29,209 nt of DNA from Oribacterium sp. (GCA_017940955.1 JAGAXP010000322.1:1-29209), one strand, 5' to 3'; positions 1 to 8,293 are shown, counted from the stretch's first letter. Numbers and translations are program-made. The notes: generated from the sequence alone by a model not told the origin.

Positions 1-108
1 ATCGAAAGTAACCTTGTCGCCTTCCTTTACATCAAGTTTCTCAACTCTAATGATATCGCCTTCGCTTACCTTGTACTGCTTTCCACCTGTAAGGATTACT
101 GCATACAT
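1..108 (-). CDS. rplU: 50S ribosomal protein bL21, N-terminal part
   Basis: The minus strand encodes 36 residues beginning [14 protein letters not shown], the characteristic N-terminus of ribosomal protein bL21, which binds 23S rRNA in the large subunit. The gene runs off the left edge of the window, so only about the first third is present (the family is usually just over 100 residues). The ATG at 106-108 is preceded by a perfect AGGAGG (118-123) with nine bases of spacing, which fixes the start. A promoter lies upstream, so the gene is probably transcribed separately from the NlpC/P60 gene before it. In Firmicutes rplU is usually followed by a small cysteine-protease gene and rpmA; those would lie outside the window. 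Confidence 0.95.
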   Translation of the reverse strand, partial: MYAVILTGGKQYKVSEGDIIRVEKLDVKEGDKVTFD

Positions 109-195
109 TACGAGGGTCCTCCTTTTTATCATTACTCGCTGACTTCGGTGGTACATAAACGCACACTTTAACCTCGTCACGCGGCATACTCAAGT

Positions 196-224
196 ACTTT
201 AAATGTAAGTGCCGAAATTGTCAA
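196..224 (-). promoter_or_regulatory. Promoter and leader of rplU
   Basis: On the minus strand a perfect -35 TTGACA (219-224) is followed after 17 bases by TAAAGT (196-201), a fair -10. The transcript would begin near 189 and carry a leader of about 80 nt before rplU. The leader has short complementary segments (GAC with GTC, and GAGGU with ACC-rich sequence) that could form a hairpin before the AGGAGG. bL21 leaders that act in autoregulation are known in Firmicutes, but I cannot confirm a match here. No terminator separates the preceding NlpC/P60 gene, so some read-through into rplU is possible. Confidence 0.65.
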
Positions 225-238
225 TGGGTTTTGAAGAA

Positions 239-2875
239 TTAATTTATTAACTTTCTATAATATGGATAGCTTGCGGTAACTTCATTGACGGAAACATTGT
301 TTGCTCCCGAGTTTTCATGTATAGCAATCATTTTTCCGTTGCCGGCCCATCCCAGGAACATCACCACATGGGAATCGGCTCCGGTTCGTATAACAACATC
401 ACCGGGCTGAAGATCCGCTCTGTTTATCTTCTCGCCTTCTCCTATAAGGCTCGAGGTACTGTAAGCTCCGTTCAGGTTTTCTCCTATGGAGGACCAGTAT
501 ACCCATTGTATCCAGCCGGAACAGTCAAGTCCTCTCAAAACTCTGCCTCTGTAATCAGCCTGAACTATGCTTCCGAAAGCATTGCCCTCGTAGTCCCTGC
601 TGTTTGCCTTACCTCCCCAGTAGTACGGAATCTTACCTACTGACTCAAGGGCAAATTTTATAACCCTTTTCCTGTCATTGGAAATATCCTTCGGAAGTCC
701 GTCAAGATACCTGGAGATTTCCTCATCTGTCAACGGATTCTTGGGATCGATGGTGGAGATAGAAAGGCCATAAGTTTTAAACCAGTCCTGAGCAATAAGT
801 CTTTTGGCATATGCCTTCTGTTCATCGGTCCAGCCCTCCCAGACACTTCCTGCAGCCTTTGCTTCAGGTGTCTCCGCAGTCACGGCTGTTTCTTTTACTC
901 CGGTTTCTTCCGAATCAGACTCTTTCCCGGATGTTTCTTCAGACTTTTCCTCAGTTGTATCTTTAGTTTTTTTCCTGGAAGCAGCTTCGGACTCTTTCTT
1001 ATCGGATCCATCAGTTTCCTCTGCTTCAGCTGTTTCATCCTGAAGCTTTTCCTCAGCTTCAAGCTCAACACTTCTGAGTCCGGCGTCCTCTTCGAAACCG
1101 TAAATCGTAACGCTCACGTAAAGATCCACATGTCCCGGACAGTATTTCTTACTCTTTACATCAGTTTCTCCGTTACCTTCCTCCGAGGTTTCCTTAGCCT
1201 CAAGAGACTCTTCTATAAGACTGTAGAGGGTGGCATCATCCATGTTTCTGAGTTCTTCTCTGGTAAAGGTCCCGAGAATTATCCTCTCCTCTTCACTTTC
1301 GCCGGTGCTGCCTTCTTCTGTTTCCGAGGATTCATCCTCTTCTTTATCTTTACCTTCACCTTCTGATGAAGCCTCTGCAGTTTCCACCGCCTCTTCACCT
1401 TCTGCTTCCGCAGATTCGTCTTCCTCAGTTGTACCGTCATTGATAATGTCTATACCCTGACCTGCTTTATACTGGGAATATCTGCCGGTTGTAGATTCAG
1501 GTTCCTTTGTTTCCAATGTTTCCTTCGCAGAGTTATCATACAATGCCGGTACCAGGCTTACCGATTCATACGCTGTAGAACTCTCTTCGGTTGACTCTTC
1601 CGAAGTCTCCTGCTCCGTTTCAGCCGCTGCCGTTTCAATCGCCTGAAATTCGGCATTCTCCTCTGATGACGCGTCCTCTGAGAGCTCAGCTCCATATGCC
1701 GTCAGCAAAGGATTGATGCTTCTTAACACGGAAGCCCTCTTAAACATCTTTGCCGCAGCCAGTACCATACCGCCATCTACATTTCCGGTATCTGAAAGTG
1801 AGCTTTCCTGCTGAGAAGTCTCCTGCTGAATTACTTCCTGTTCCGAACCTCCGTCATTACCGGTCTGTGCCCCGGAATCTGATTCACTGCTCTGAACCGG
1901 TATTTCGGACAGCTCAGAGGACGTCTCACCGGATGCGGCAGAAGTCTCCTGCCGGGTTTCCCCCTGAGAAGCTCCGGCATCATCACCGTAAGCCCCCGTT
2001 TCAGTTCCGGAAGACTCCGGAGAATTGCCACTCTGACCGCTTTCATGAGAGGAATCCGAAGATTCGGTTTCGGAATCCTCTTCTGCTTCCTCTGTAAGCT
2101 GCTTTTTCAGTTTTTCAAGCTCCTCTTCAATCTTCCTGGCTTCTTCCGCTTCCTCCTTAGCCGAGCGATTGATACAACCGCTGTCGTAATAAACCTTACC
2201 AATGCTTATGGTATACCTTCTGGACTTATCATACAGCTCTTCGCAGTACTTTTTGAATGTCTCGACATCAAGATAATCATGGGAATAGGTATAAACCGAT
2301 GCCATTGACATGATCTCTTTAACATTGGAATACTCATTTACCCTTTTACCTTCAGCATCGTAAAATGAAACATTAACATTTTTGAAAGTCGGAATGTACC
2401 AGGTTGCCGGGTTATCCGGATCCTGCCCGCCGGCAGAAGGGTTATACTTACCCATTACTCTTCCGGCGTTTACTCCCAGTCTTTTCGCAAGAGATAAAGG
2501 AGTCACTCCCGAGGTGTCATAAATATTGGCAATGTAATCATTGTCCTCTTTCATGAGCTCTTTGTATATCTCTCCGGCATAGCTGTTAAGAGGATCGCTC
2601 TCATCCACTCCCTCCGGAAAAACATAAGCAAGATTTAACTTGTACGGAGATGGCACGAATACCTCTTCGGTTTCGGGTTCTGTTTCCTCGACAGTAGTCT
2701 CAGGTATTTCCGAAGGAGTTGCCGTTGTTTCAACAACTGCCTCTGATTCCACCGTTGTACCGGATCTTTGAGAAACAGCAGCCACTAAAAGTCCCAACCC
2801 TACACATAAGGTCAGGACTCCAAGCTTGATCTTTTTCAATTGTTCTTTAGTCAATTGTATTTTTGGTTTACTCAT
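239..2875 (-). CDS. Very large membrane-anchored NlpC/P60 (C40) peptidoglycan hydrolase
   Basis: This 878-residue protein has a basic N-terminus and one membrane segment (about 14-36), then a conserved-looking region (76-237), an extremely Glu/Ser/Thr-rich stretch (about 240-575), a short ordered patch with CPGHVDLYVSVTIYG (579-593), a second acidic linker (about 605-675) and a C-terminal NlpC/P60 domain (about 735-875). The catalytic triad is visible: Cys785 in GLDCSGW, His836 in DSHVVMFLGW and His853 in AIHENSG. Such enzymes cleave peptide stems of peptidoglycan outside the membrane. The linkers make it far larger than typical C40 enzymes and contain hardly any hydrophobic residues for long runs. 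The gene starts seven bases after the pseudouridine synthase stop with only a weak ribosome site, suggesting translational coupling. Its partner or exact bond specificity cannot be read from the sequence. Confidence 0.85.
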   Translation of the reverse strand: MSKPKIQLTKEQLKKIKLGVLTLCVGLGLLVAAVSQRSGTTVESEAVVETTATPSEIPETTVEETEPETEEVFVPSPYKLNLAYVFPEGVDESDPLNSYAGEIYKELMKEDNDYIANIYDTSGVTPLSLAKRLGVNAGRVMGKYNPSAGGQDPDNPATWYIPTFKNVNVSFYDAEGKRVNEYSNVKEIMSMASVYTYSHDYLDVETFKKYCEELYDKSRRYTISIGKVYYDSGCINRSAKEEAEEARKIEEELEKLKKQLTEEAEEDSETESSDSSHESGQSGNSPESSGTETGAYGDDAGASQGETRQETSAASGETSSELSEIPVQSSESDSGAQTGNDGGSEQEVIQQETSQQESSLSDTGNVDGGMVLAAAKMFKRASVLRSINPLLTAYGAELSEDASSEENAEFQAIETAAAETEQETSEESTEESSTAYESVSLVPALYDNSAKETLETKEPESTTGRYSQYKAGQGIDIINDGTTEEDESAEAEGEEAVETAEASSEGEGKDKEEDESSETEEGSTGESEEERIILGTFTREELRNMDDATLYSLIEESLEAKETSEEGNGETDVKSKKYCPGHVDLYVSVTIYGFEEDAGLRSVELEAEEKLQDETAEAEETDGSDKKESEAASRKKTKDTTEEKSEETSGKESDSEETGVKETAVTAETPEAKAAGSVWEGWTDEQKAYAKRLIAQDWFKTYGLSISTIDPKNPLTDEEISRYLDGLPKDISNDRKRVIKFALESVGKIPYYWGGKANSRDYEGNAFGSIVQADYRGRVLRGLDCSGWIQWVYWSSIGENLNGAYSTSSLIGEGEKINRADLQPGDVVIRTGADSHVVMFLGWAGNGKMIAIHENSGANNVSVNEVTASYPYYRKLIN

Positions 2876-2882
2876 ATATCAT

Positions 2883-3794
2883 TTATTTCCGCAGTCTGTC
2901 CATAAGCCGCTTTAAATATTCCGGATACTCAGAATCAAACTCCACATATTCTCCCGTTGAAGGATGTATGAATCCAAGAACCTTCGCATGGAGGCATTGC
3001 CCTTCCAGGGTAAAAGGACATTTCTTCGGACCGTATACGTCATCCCCGAGAACCGGATGTCCTATGGACGCCATATGAACACGTATCTGATGTGTGCGGC
3101 CGGTTTCCAGAATACATTCCACAAGAGTATAGTCAGAAAAGCGCTCCAAAACCCTGAAATGCGTAACCGCATCCCTTCCGTCCACCATATCGATGGCCTG
3201 TTTCTTTCTGTCCTTTTTGGAACGTCCCAATGGCGCATCCACTGTACCGGAGTCTTCTTTTATATTTCCGCATACGATCGCCACATATTTTCTTGTTATG
3301 GAATGCTCCTTCAGCTGCTCTGCCAGGGATTTGTGAGCCTTATCATTCTTACATACCACAAGAAGACCGGTAGTATTCTTGTCTATTCGATGCACTATCC
3401 CGGGACGCATAACTCCATTAATCGTGCTGAGTTCTTCTCCGCAATGGTTCATCACAGCATTAACAAGGGTTCCCTGATAATGTCCCGCTGCAGGATGTAC
3501 CACCATCCCTTTCGGCTTATTTACAATGAGAAAATCTTCATCCTCATATACTATATCAAGGGGAATGTCCTCAGCCACCACATCAAGGGATACGGGTTCC
3601 GGCATATCTATCAGAAGCTCATCTCCCTCCTTAACCCTGGAACTTGCCTTACAGCTTTTTCCGTTTAATTGTATGCGGTCATCCTTAATTAGTTTCGAAG
3701 CATAGCTTCTGGATATTTCAGGTTCCTCCAGCGTAGAAAGAAACTGATCCAGACGAACCTGATCAACCCCCGCAGGAACATTGACCTTAATCAT
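2883..3794 (-). CDS. rluD: RluD/RluA-family 23S rRNA pseudouridine synthase
   Basis: The 303-residue product has an N-terminal S4 RNA-binding domain (about 12-70, with VRLDQFLS and SRSYASKLIKDDRIQLNG) and a RluA-type pseudouridine synthase domain. The catalytic aspartate is Asp138 in HRIDKNTTGLLV, and the later GRTHQIRVHMASIGHPVLGDDVYG motif is typical of the family. Members isomerise uridines in rRNA or tRNA. The exact target cannot be told from sequence; the S4 domain and the position next to lspA match B. subtilis ylyB and the RluD-like group. The ATG overlaps the lspA stop codon (ATGA), a classic coupled arrangement. Complete, with normal family length. Confidence 0.93.
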   Translation of the reverse strand: MIKVNVPAGVDQVRLDQFLSTLEEPEISRSYASKLIKDDRIQLNGKSCKASSRVKEGDELLIDMPEPVSLDVVAEDIPLDIVYEDEDFLIVNKPKGMVVHPAAGHYQGTLVNAVMNHCGEELSTINGVMRPGIVHRIDKNTTGLLVVCKNDKAHKSLAEQLKEHSITRKYVAIVCGNIKEDSGTVDAPLGRSKKDRKKQAIDMVDGRDAVTHFRVLERFSDYTLVECILETGRTHQIRVHMASIGHPVLGDDVYGPKKCPFTLEGQCLHAKVLGFIHPSTGEYVEFDSEYPEYLKRLMDRLRK

Positions 3795-4348
3795 TTTTCC
3801 TCCATAAGTGAATCATCTTTGTCTGATTCTGCTCCGGCTCTTTTTTTACTGCCTCTCAGATAATCAAAGTCTTCATCTTTATAATAAAACAGAAGCAACA
3901 GTACCATGATGATGCATCCGCAGGTAACATATATATCGGCTACATTAAAAACCGGGAAATCTATGGGGCTGAAATATATAAAGTCAACCACATATTTTTG
4001 GCTTACACGATCTATGAAATTTCCTATGGCTCCGGCAAAAACAAGCTCCGCAATCACCAGAACCGGATAATAACGCTTGTTTTTCAAAGGTGTTTTGTAT
4101 ACCACATAAAGGATGCCGATAAGCACCACTATGGTTATGATATAAAAAGCGTACTGAGCTCCCTGAAACACTCCGAAAGCGGCACCCTGATTTTCAACAT
4201 AAAGCAGATACAAAACATTCCTGATAATCGGGATTCTCTCATTCCCCTTAAGGGTTTCCACTGCCAGCTGCTTTGTAAGCTGGTCGGGAATGATCAAAAC
4301 CACCGCCATGAGCAAAAACAGAAGTATTCTCTTAATTCTTGAATTCAT
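3791..4348 (-). CDS. lspA: Lipoprotein signal peptidase (signal peptidase II)
   Basis: This 185-residue integral membrane aspartyl protease removes signal peptides from prolipoproteins after diacylglyceryl modification. Four hydrophobic segments are visible (about 6-24, 64-83, 93-112 and 138-156). The two catalytic aspartates are Asp113 in GNFIDRV and Asp138 in FNVADIYV, and the VENQGAAFG motif (51-59) is present. A charged tail of about 30 residues follows the last membrane helix and is longer than usual. The best Shine-Dalgarno (AGGAG near 4364-4368) is about 18 bases from the ATG, which is too far, so initiation may be weak or use a structured leader. One likely substrate, the carboxypeptidase lipoprotein at 8331-9350, is encoded in this window. 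Confidence 0.96.
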   Translation of the reverse strand: MNSRIKRILLFLLMAVVLIIPDQLTKQLAVETLKGNERIPIIRNVLYLLYVENQGAAFGVFQGAQYAFYIITIVVLIGILYVVYKTPLKNKRYYPVLVIAELVFAGAIGNFIDRVSQKYVVDFIYFSPIDFPVFNVADIYVTCGCIIMVLLLLFYYKDEDFDYLRGSKKRAGAESDKDDSLMEEK

Positions 4349-4397
4349 ATTATTCTTTAGTGATATCTCCTAAGTTAATAATGTTTATTGAGCTCCG

Positions 4398-4422
4398 ATA
4401 TCCGACATACGGCTGTCGATAT
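4398..4422 (-). other. Hairpin between aroB and lspA
   Basis: The 84-base gap between aroB and lspA contains a stem of ATATC and GACA pairing with TGTC and GATAT (nine pairs, one bulged base, six-base loop). No U-tract follows on the minus strand, so it does not look like a terminator. The segment also contains GTATGTCGGA followed downstream by ATAAAC, in the same order as in the repeat before aroB and mrdA. That resemblance is short and could be chance. Confidence 0.35.
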
Positions 4423-4432
4423 ATCAGACCAC

Positions 4433-5512
4433 TTATTTTGATATATATCCTAATGCATCAAGCATGCTCTCATCGGATACATTGTTATCTATATAGGCAT
4501 TTCCCAGGCTATGTATCAGAATGAATCTGACACGTCCCTTATCCATTTTCTTATCTTTTCTGGTAGCCGCAAGGATTGCCTGATGATCCATGGGTTTTAA
4601 AACGGTTTGAAGCCCGACTGCTTTCATTAGTTCACAAACAGCTTTGTTTTCTTCCACGGTTGTCACATCGGAGATATGCATGGCAGCAAGGCATCCTAAA
4701 GCAACGCATTGGCCATGACTATAGGAGAAATCAGAACATTTCTCAATTGCATGTCCCAATGTATGACCAAAATTAAGAAGCTGTCTCTCTCCTTTTTCTT
4801 TAGGATCCTTCTCAACTACTTCCTTTTTTATGACATTACTCTGATATACCGTCTCCATGAGAACATCCGTATCACGATTCCTGAGACCCTCAAGATTATC
4901 TGTAAGGAATCTAAAATAGTCCTTGTCCTTAATGAGAGAATGCTTTATCACCTCTCCCATGCCGGAGGCATATTGAATTGCATCCAGGGATTCAAGCGTG
5001 CTGACAGCACTGTAAACAAGGGAAGGCATGTGAAAAGCACCTACCATATTCTTGTAGGCACGAAAATCCACTCCTGTCTTTCCGCCTATGGAGCTATCCA
5101 CCTGCGAAAGCAACGTGGTCGGAATCTGAATAAATCTGATACCTCTCATATATGTTGCGGCGGCAAATCCTGTCATATCTCCCACAACTCCGCCTCCGAG
5201 AGCCACCATGAAATCATTTCTGTCAAAATCATCCTGTATAGCCTTTTCATAGATATGGGCTATGGAATCTGTATTTTTATTTTCTTCCCCCGGTGTCAGG
5301 ATGATCTCATCCACAAAGCAAAAACACTCCGAAAGGATATCCTTAATCTTATCAAGATATAAAGGTGCCACATTCTTATCTGTAACTATCAGCGCCCTTC
5401 TGTCAGAAACCTGCAGCCCGGAAACAGCATCCCTTAACTCCTCAAAGGTCTTTTCTATGTATATATGATAAGAAAACTCATCCTCATAATTGACATCCAG
5501 TTTTTTAGACAT
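4433..5512 (-). CDS. aroB: 3-dehydroquinate synthase
   Basis: The 359-residue enzyme converts DAHP to 3-dehydroquinate, step two of the shikimate pathway, using NAD and a divalent metal. The NAD-binding glycine motif ALGGGVVGDMTGF (104-116) and RFIQIPTTLLSQVDSSIGGKTGVD (about 126-149) are diagnostic. Metal ligands are expected at Glu187 (GEVIKH), His250 (LNFGHTLGH) and His266 (YSHGQ), and all are present. The length is normal. The start is fixed by AGGAGG six bases before the ATG. It is the first gene of an aroB-lspA-rluD-NlpC/P60 group. Upstream is a 59-nt sequence repeated before mrdA, directly after the sepF terminator. No other shikimate gene is nearby. Confidence 0.97.
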   Translation of the reverse strand: MSKKLDVNYEDEFSYHIYIEKTFEELRDAVSGLQVSDRRALIVTDKNVAPLYLDKIKDILSECFCFVDEIILTPGEENKNTDSIAHIYEKAIQDDFDRNDFMVALGGGVVGDMTGFAAATYMRGIRFIQIPTTLLSQVDSSIGGKTGVDFRAYKNMVGAFHMPSLVYSAVSTLESLDAIQYASGMGEVIKHSLIKDKDYFRFLTDNLEGLRNRDTDVLMETVYQSNVIKKEVVEKDPKEKGERQLLNFGHTLGHAIEKCSDFSYSHGQCVALGCLAAMHISDVTTVEENKAVCELMKAVGLQTVLKPMDHQAILAATRKDKKMDKGRVRFILIHSLGNAYIDNNVSDESMLDALGYISK

Positions 5513-5524
5513 AGCTTCCTCCTA

Positions 5525-5583
5525 CTATAAACGAATGTTTTTCGCCGTTTATCTTTGACATACAGTTGAAGATCTGATCGGCT
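5525..5583 (-). repeat. 59-nt leader repeat, copy A (before aroB)
   Basis: On the minus strand this segment aligns without gaps to 13877-13935, with 46 of 59 bases identical by my hand count. The best-conserved blocks are CTGTATGTC, then ATAAACGGCGAAAAA, then CGTTTA-AG. The outer parts of the last two blocks can pair (ATAAACG with CGTTTAT), giving a seven-pair stem with a 12-nt purine-rich loop (GCGAAAAACATT). The aroB ribosome site follows within about four bases. It begins about three bases after the sepF terminator tract, so it must either contain the aroB promoter or act as a leader on read-through transcripts. Function unknown. Confidence 0.65.
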
Positions 5584-5586
5584 CCC

Positions 5587-5620
5587 AAAAAGAAAGACAT
5601 ACCCTTTTTCGGATATGTCT
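5587..5620 (-). terminator. Rho-independent terminator of sepF
   Basis: Fifteen bases after the sepF stop, the minus strand forms AGACATA paired with TATGTCT, extended by CC/GG with one bulge, followed directly by TTCTTTTT (5587-5594). Position and U-tract fit a terminator ending the monocistronic sepF transcript. Confidence 0.75.
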
Positions 5621-5635
5621 CTCGGCTTCTCATTA

Positions 5636-6154
5636 TCAAACTCTTAAATTAAGTCCGTTAAAACCTGCATCTGAAGTGCCGGCGAGAATATTCTGAAAAT
5701 CTCCCGACAACTCTACGCTCTGCGGTGTCGCGATAAAGATATAATTGGAAATCTTCTGAAGATTACCATTCATAGAATACGCTGCTCCGGAAGTAAAATC
5801 TATGATCCTCTGGGCTATCTCCATATGAAGCCCTTCCATATTGAGAACGACTGCCTTTCCATCAAGAAGATAATCACAGATATCTCTGGAATCATCCATA
5901 GAGGTTGGCTTGATCATGGTCACTTCCATACTTCTGTGTGTCTGGGGCTGAGCCGGTTTCTTCATGAAAAGAGTAGGCCTCGCAGGTCTCTCATCCTCTA
6001 CGTCATCATCCTCATCCTGAGATCTTCTTGAAAACAATCCGTTTCTCTGAGGTTCATCATCATAACCGTCCTCAAAATCATAGTCATCCTGAAGATCATA
6101 CTCATCATCCTGATTGACCCTCATGTTTTTCATTATATTACCGATAAAACTCAT
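5636..6154 (-). CDS. sepF: Cell division protein SepF
   Basis: The 172-residue protein has the SepF layout. A short amphipathic N-terminus (MSFIGNIMKNMR) can bind the membrane. A highly acidic, disordered linker follows (about 15-75, rich in Asp/Glu). The C-terminal SepF (DUF552) domain spans about 77-160, with VTMIKPTSMDDSRDICDYLLDGKAVVLN and RIIDFTSGAAYSMNG. SepF anchors FtsZ to the membrane and shapes the division septum in Gram-positives. The start has AGGGGGACAGGA just before the ATG. It has its own promoter (6204-6231) and terminator (5587-5620), so it is probably a single-gene unit. The usual ylmE/yggS neighbour is absent; the genes before it are an HlyD-like protein and a P-loop protein. 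Confidence 0.96.
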   Translation of the reverse strand: MSFIGNIMKNMRVNQDDEYDLQDDYDFEDGYDDEPQRNGLFSRRSQDEDDDVEDERPARPTLFMKKPAQPQTHRSMEVTMIKPTSMDDSRDICDYLLDGKAVVLNMEGLHMEIAQRIIDFTSGAAYSMNGNLQKISNYIFIATPQSVELSGDFQNILAGTSDAGFNGLNLRV

Positions 6155-6203
6155 TCCTGTCCCCCTATAACCATCGATGAGCAGACCTCATCTAATACGT
6201 ATT

Positions 6204-6231
6204 ATTTTAAACTAATTTCTATCCTTGTCAA
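6204..6231 (-). promoter_or_regulatory. Promoter of sepF
   Basis: A perfect -35 TTGACA (6226-6231) is followed after 16 bases by TAAAAT (6204-6209). The short leader contains a six-pair hairpin, GATGAG paired with CTCATC (6176-6192), just before the ribosome site. The 161-base gap between the HlyD-like gene and sepF holds nothing else I recognise; a TATCAA/TTGATA stem at the end of the upstream gene lacks a U-tract. Confidence 0.75.
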
Positions 6232-6315
6232 CAAATCATCCTGCGATGTAATGGCTTAAAAACTATCAAAACGTCAATCGTCAGAAAATTGTAAGCTGTT
6301 GTTTTTATCAAGCCA

Positions 6316-7752
6316 TCATTGATATATCAGCTGACCCTCATAAACCAGGGATGCATCCATCACTATATGATCATAAACAGAGATGCCATAATCTGTATTT
6401 TTTTCAACAATGGCATATTCGTTATTCTGTTCAATAGGAATTATCTGCCTGAAAACGCAAAAACCTCTGTTAATGTTGTAAACCCCCTGGAGAGTCTTAA
6501 CAGGGCCCACATGATAGGTATTTGAAACCTCGGCATTCTGGGAACCTTCAGCCCCGGGTCTTACTATGAAATCATTTAGTTTAAGAGCATTTGTATCTGT
6601 TTTTTCAGGGATGGTTATATAGCAATACTGCTGATCAAGACGATAAATATCACTTTCAACAAATTGGATCTCTGTGCCGGTTCCGTCCGCAGAAAACACC
6701 TGCCTGTTAAATCCGGTAGTCCCGTCATCATTTGTCACCATGAAATCTCTGGGAATGACAAAAAAGTCTTTACCGGTTATAGAGCTGAGCGGAATCTTCA
6801 ACCCTCTTCTGTCACTTGTGACTATCTCAAATCTTATGAATCGTTCATCGCAGAACTCTTCCATAAGCTCATTAAGCGAAAGCTGACCGTATTCTTGTCC
6901 GTCTGCGGCTGTATATATATCCAATACAGCATTGGTGTAAAGATCCTTATCTGTAAAATGTACTTTTACTTTGCGCATATCCCGGTACTTTTCTTTAATC
7001 TCCTCATCCACCGGAAAGACGATGGACCAGTTGGAGCTTGTGATCAGTTTATAAACAGGTACACCACCTTCAACCAGGTCTCCGGGCTTTGTGATATTCA
7101 TCTTGTACCCATTCATAAAAAACATGTCTTCCTTAACCGCATCCGGTGTCAGATTCTCATACCCGTCAATGGAATAAGATACAACGCCTGCCTTTTCAGC
7201 AGTAATACGCGAGTAATTTATTCCAAGCTGTGACAATACCGAATCCAGATCCTGAGTGTTCGAGATACTTGAATACTCCAATGTTGCGGCATCCAGGGAA
7301 ATCTTTGCATTATACAGATCGGAATAATTGATATTTTTAAATGATTGCGAAAAATCCGAAAGCTTATATCTGATATCTGCTACCTGTTCGTTTGACAGCT
7401 CCTCGGTAAGTTCAGGATGCTCCTTCAGATATGATTCCAGAGAACCGGTTTCATCCACAGTATATACGGCTGAACCCACAGCCACACGTTTGCCATCCTG
7501 GATATAGTAGTGTATATATCCCGAAGAAACCGCATCCACAGCTTCCTCTTCCCTTATGGCAACTCCCGAATACTGTTCCTGCCTTACGATACTGCCTTCC
7601 AGCACCTCATAATATCTTATTTGATCTCTCTTGATATATGAATATACACTAAAAACAATGTAGAGACTGATAATCACGAAGATTACCATCCCTACATTGA
7701 TCTTAGGCAAATTATTATGTTTTATAACGTTAGATGTATCTTTAACTGCCAT
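6316..7752 (-). CDS. HlyD-like membrane-fusion (adaptor) protein
   Basis: The 478-residue protein has a short charged N-terminus, one membrane helix (about 20-40, MVIFVIISLYIVFSVYSYI), and a large extracytoplasmic region. Right after the helix, YYEVLEGSIVRQEQYSGVAIREEEAVDAVSSGYIHYYIQDGKRVAVGSAVYTV resembles the split biotinyl-lipoyl-like domain of HlyD/RND adaptors. A helical stretch (about 100-170) and mixed strands follow. Such adaptors usually link a transporter to the outside, but no ABC, RND or MFS transporter is encoded in this window. HlyD-like proteins next to sepF are common in Clostridia, so a division or envelope role is possible. The gene starts about 13 bases after the P-loop gene stop with a poor ribosome site, suggesting coupling. 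Confidence 0.75.
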   Translation of the reverse strand: MAVKDTSNVIKHNNLPKINVGMVIFVIISLYIVFSVYSYIKRDQIRYYEVLEGSIVRQEQYSGVAIREEEAVDAVSSGYIHYYIQDGKRVAVGSAVYTVDETGSLESYLKEHPELTEELSNEQVADIRYKLSDFSQSFKNINYSDLYNAKISLDAATLEYSSISNTQDLDSVLSQLGINYSRITAEKAGVVSYSIDGYENLTPDAVKEDMFFMNGYKMNITKPGDLVEGGVPVYKLITSSNWSIVFPVDEEIKEKYRDMRKVKVHFTDKDLYTNAVLDIYTAADGQEYGQLSLNELMEEFCDERFIRFEIVTSDRRGLKIPLSSITGKDFFVIPRDFMVTNDDGTTGFNRQVFSADGTGTEIQFVESDIYRLDQQYCYITIPEKTDTNALKLNDFIVRPGAEGSQNAEVSNTYHVGPVKTLQGVYNINRGFCVFRQIIPIEQNNEYAIVEKNTDYGISVYDHIVMDASLVYEGQLIYQ

Positions 7753-7767
7753 TGTCTGTAATCTTGA

Positions 7768-8187
7768 TTAAAGTGAAATAGCTACATCCTTCTTAACACT
7801 GTCCGGAAGCTCATCAGCATCCATAGAAACACTTATAACAAATGTTATCTTATACTTCTCGCCAAGGTCTTCAAGACGCTTGATGCAATTTGAAATGTCT
7901 GCACCCTCTAAAGATGAAAGCTTAAGGAAACTGTCGAGGAACATATACTCGAGATCATGATCCTGAGAAATGATACCACTTACGAAACCCACAAATGCAT
8001 CCTCAGAGTCAACAGGATATTCATTAACATTAATAAGACGGATCTTATTGTTGAGTTCATACATATGCTGCGCAGATTTATCGAGAAAATCTACATTTCC
8101 GTTTGCTTCCTTAACAACTGCATTTGCCTTATCAAGAAGCTGTTTTGTCTTTCCTTTGCCCCTCTTGCCTACAATCAACTGTACCAT
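7768..8187 (-). CDS. Small P-loop ATPase-like protein
   Basis: I place the start at the ATG of MVQLIVGKRGKGKTKQLL (8185-8187), because AGGAGG lies nine bases before it and the promoter at 8218-8246 overlaps the upstream extension of the frame. The resulting 139-residue protein opens with a Walker A motif (GKRGKGKT, about 7-14). LEYMFLDSF is a possible Walker B strand, with the acidic residue after four hydrophobic ones. It is far too short for a full PilT or AAA ATPase, although similar proteins are sometimes labelled PilT-like. It is cotranscribed with the HlyD-like gene. Function unknown; it could be a nucleotide-dependent partner of that membrane protein. Confidence 0.8.
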   Translation of the reverse strand: MVQLIVGKRGKGKTKQLLDKANAVVKEANGNVDFLDKSAQHMYELNNKIRLINVNEYPVDSEDAFVGFVSGIISQDHDLEYMFLDSFLKLSSLEGADISNCIKRLEDLGEKYKITFVISVSMDADELPDSVKKDVAISL

Positions 8188-8217
8188 AGTCAAGTACCTC
8201 CTAAACTTTGTAGTTTC

Positions 8218-8246
8218 AGTATAGTACATTAAACGGTCTAATTCAA
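8218..8246 (-). promoter_or_regulatory. Promoter of the P-loop/HlyD-like gene pair
   Basis: The -35 TTGAAT (8241-8246) and the -10 TATACT (8218-8223) are separated by exactly 17 bases. This is a strong housekeeping-type promoter about 30 bases upstream of the AGGAGG ribosome site of the P-loop gene. Confidence 0.8.
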
Positions 8247-8293
8247 GCAACAATTACCAATTAAAGCCTTATGTACCACACCCTTTTTTGTAT

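Noticed and set aside
1240..2160. Repetitive sequence in the NlpC/P60 gene as a tandem repeat array
   Set aside because: The region is low complexity (Glu/Ser/Thr codons), but no unit repeats in register; it is a compositional bias, not an array.
2964..3668. 234-codon open frame on the plus strand
   Set aside because: Antisense to the RluD-type gene, with no motifs and no ribosome site.
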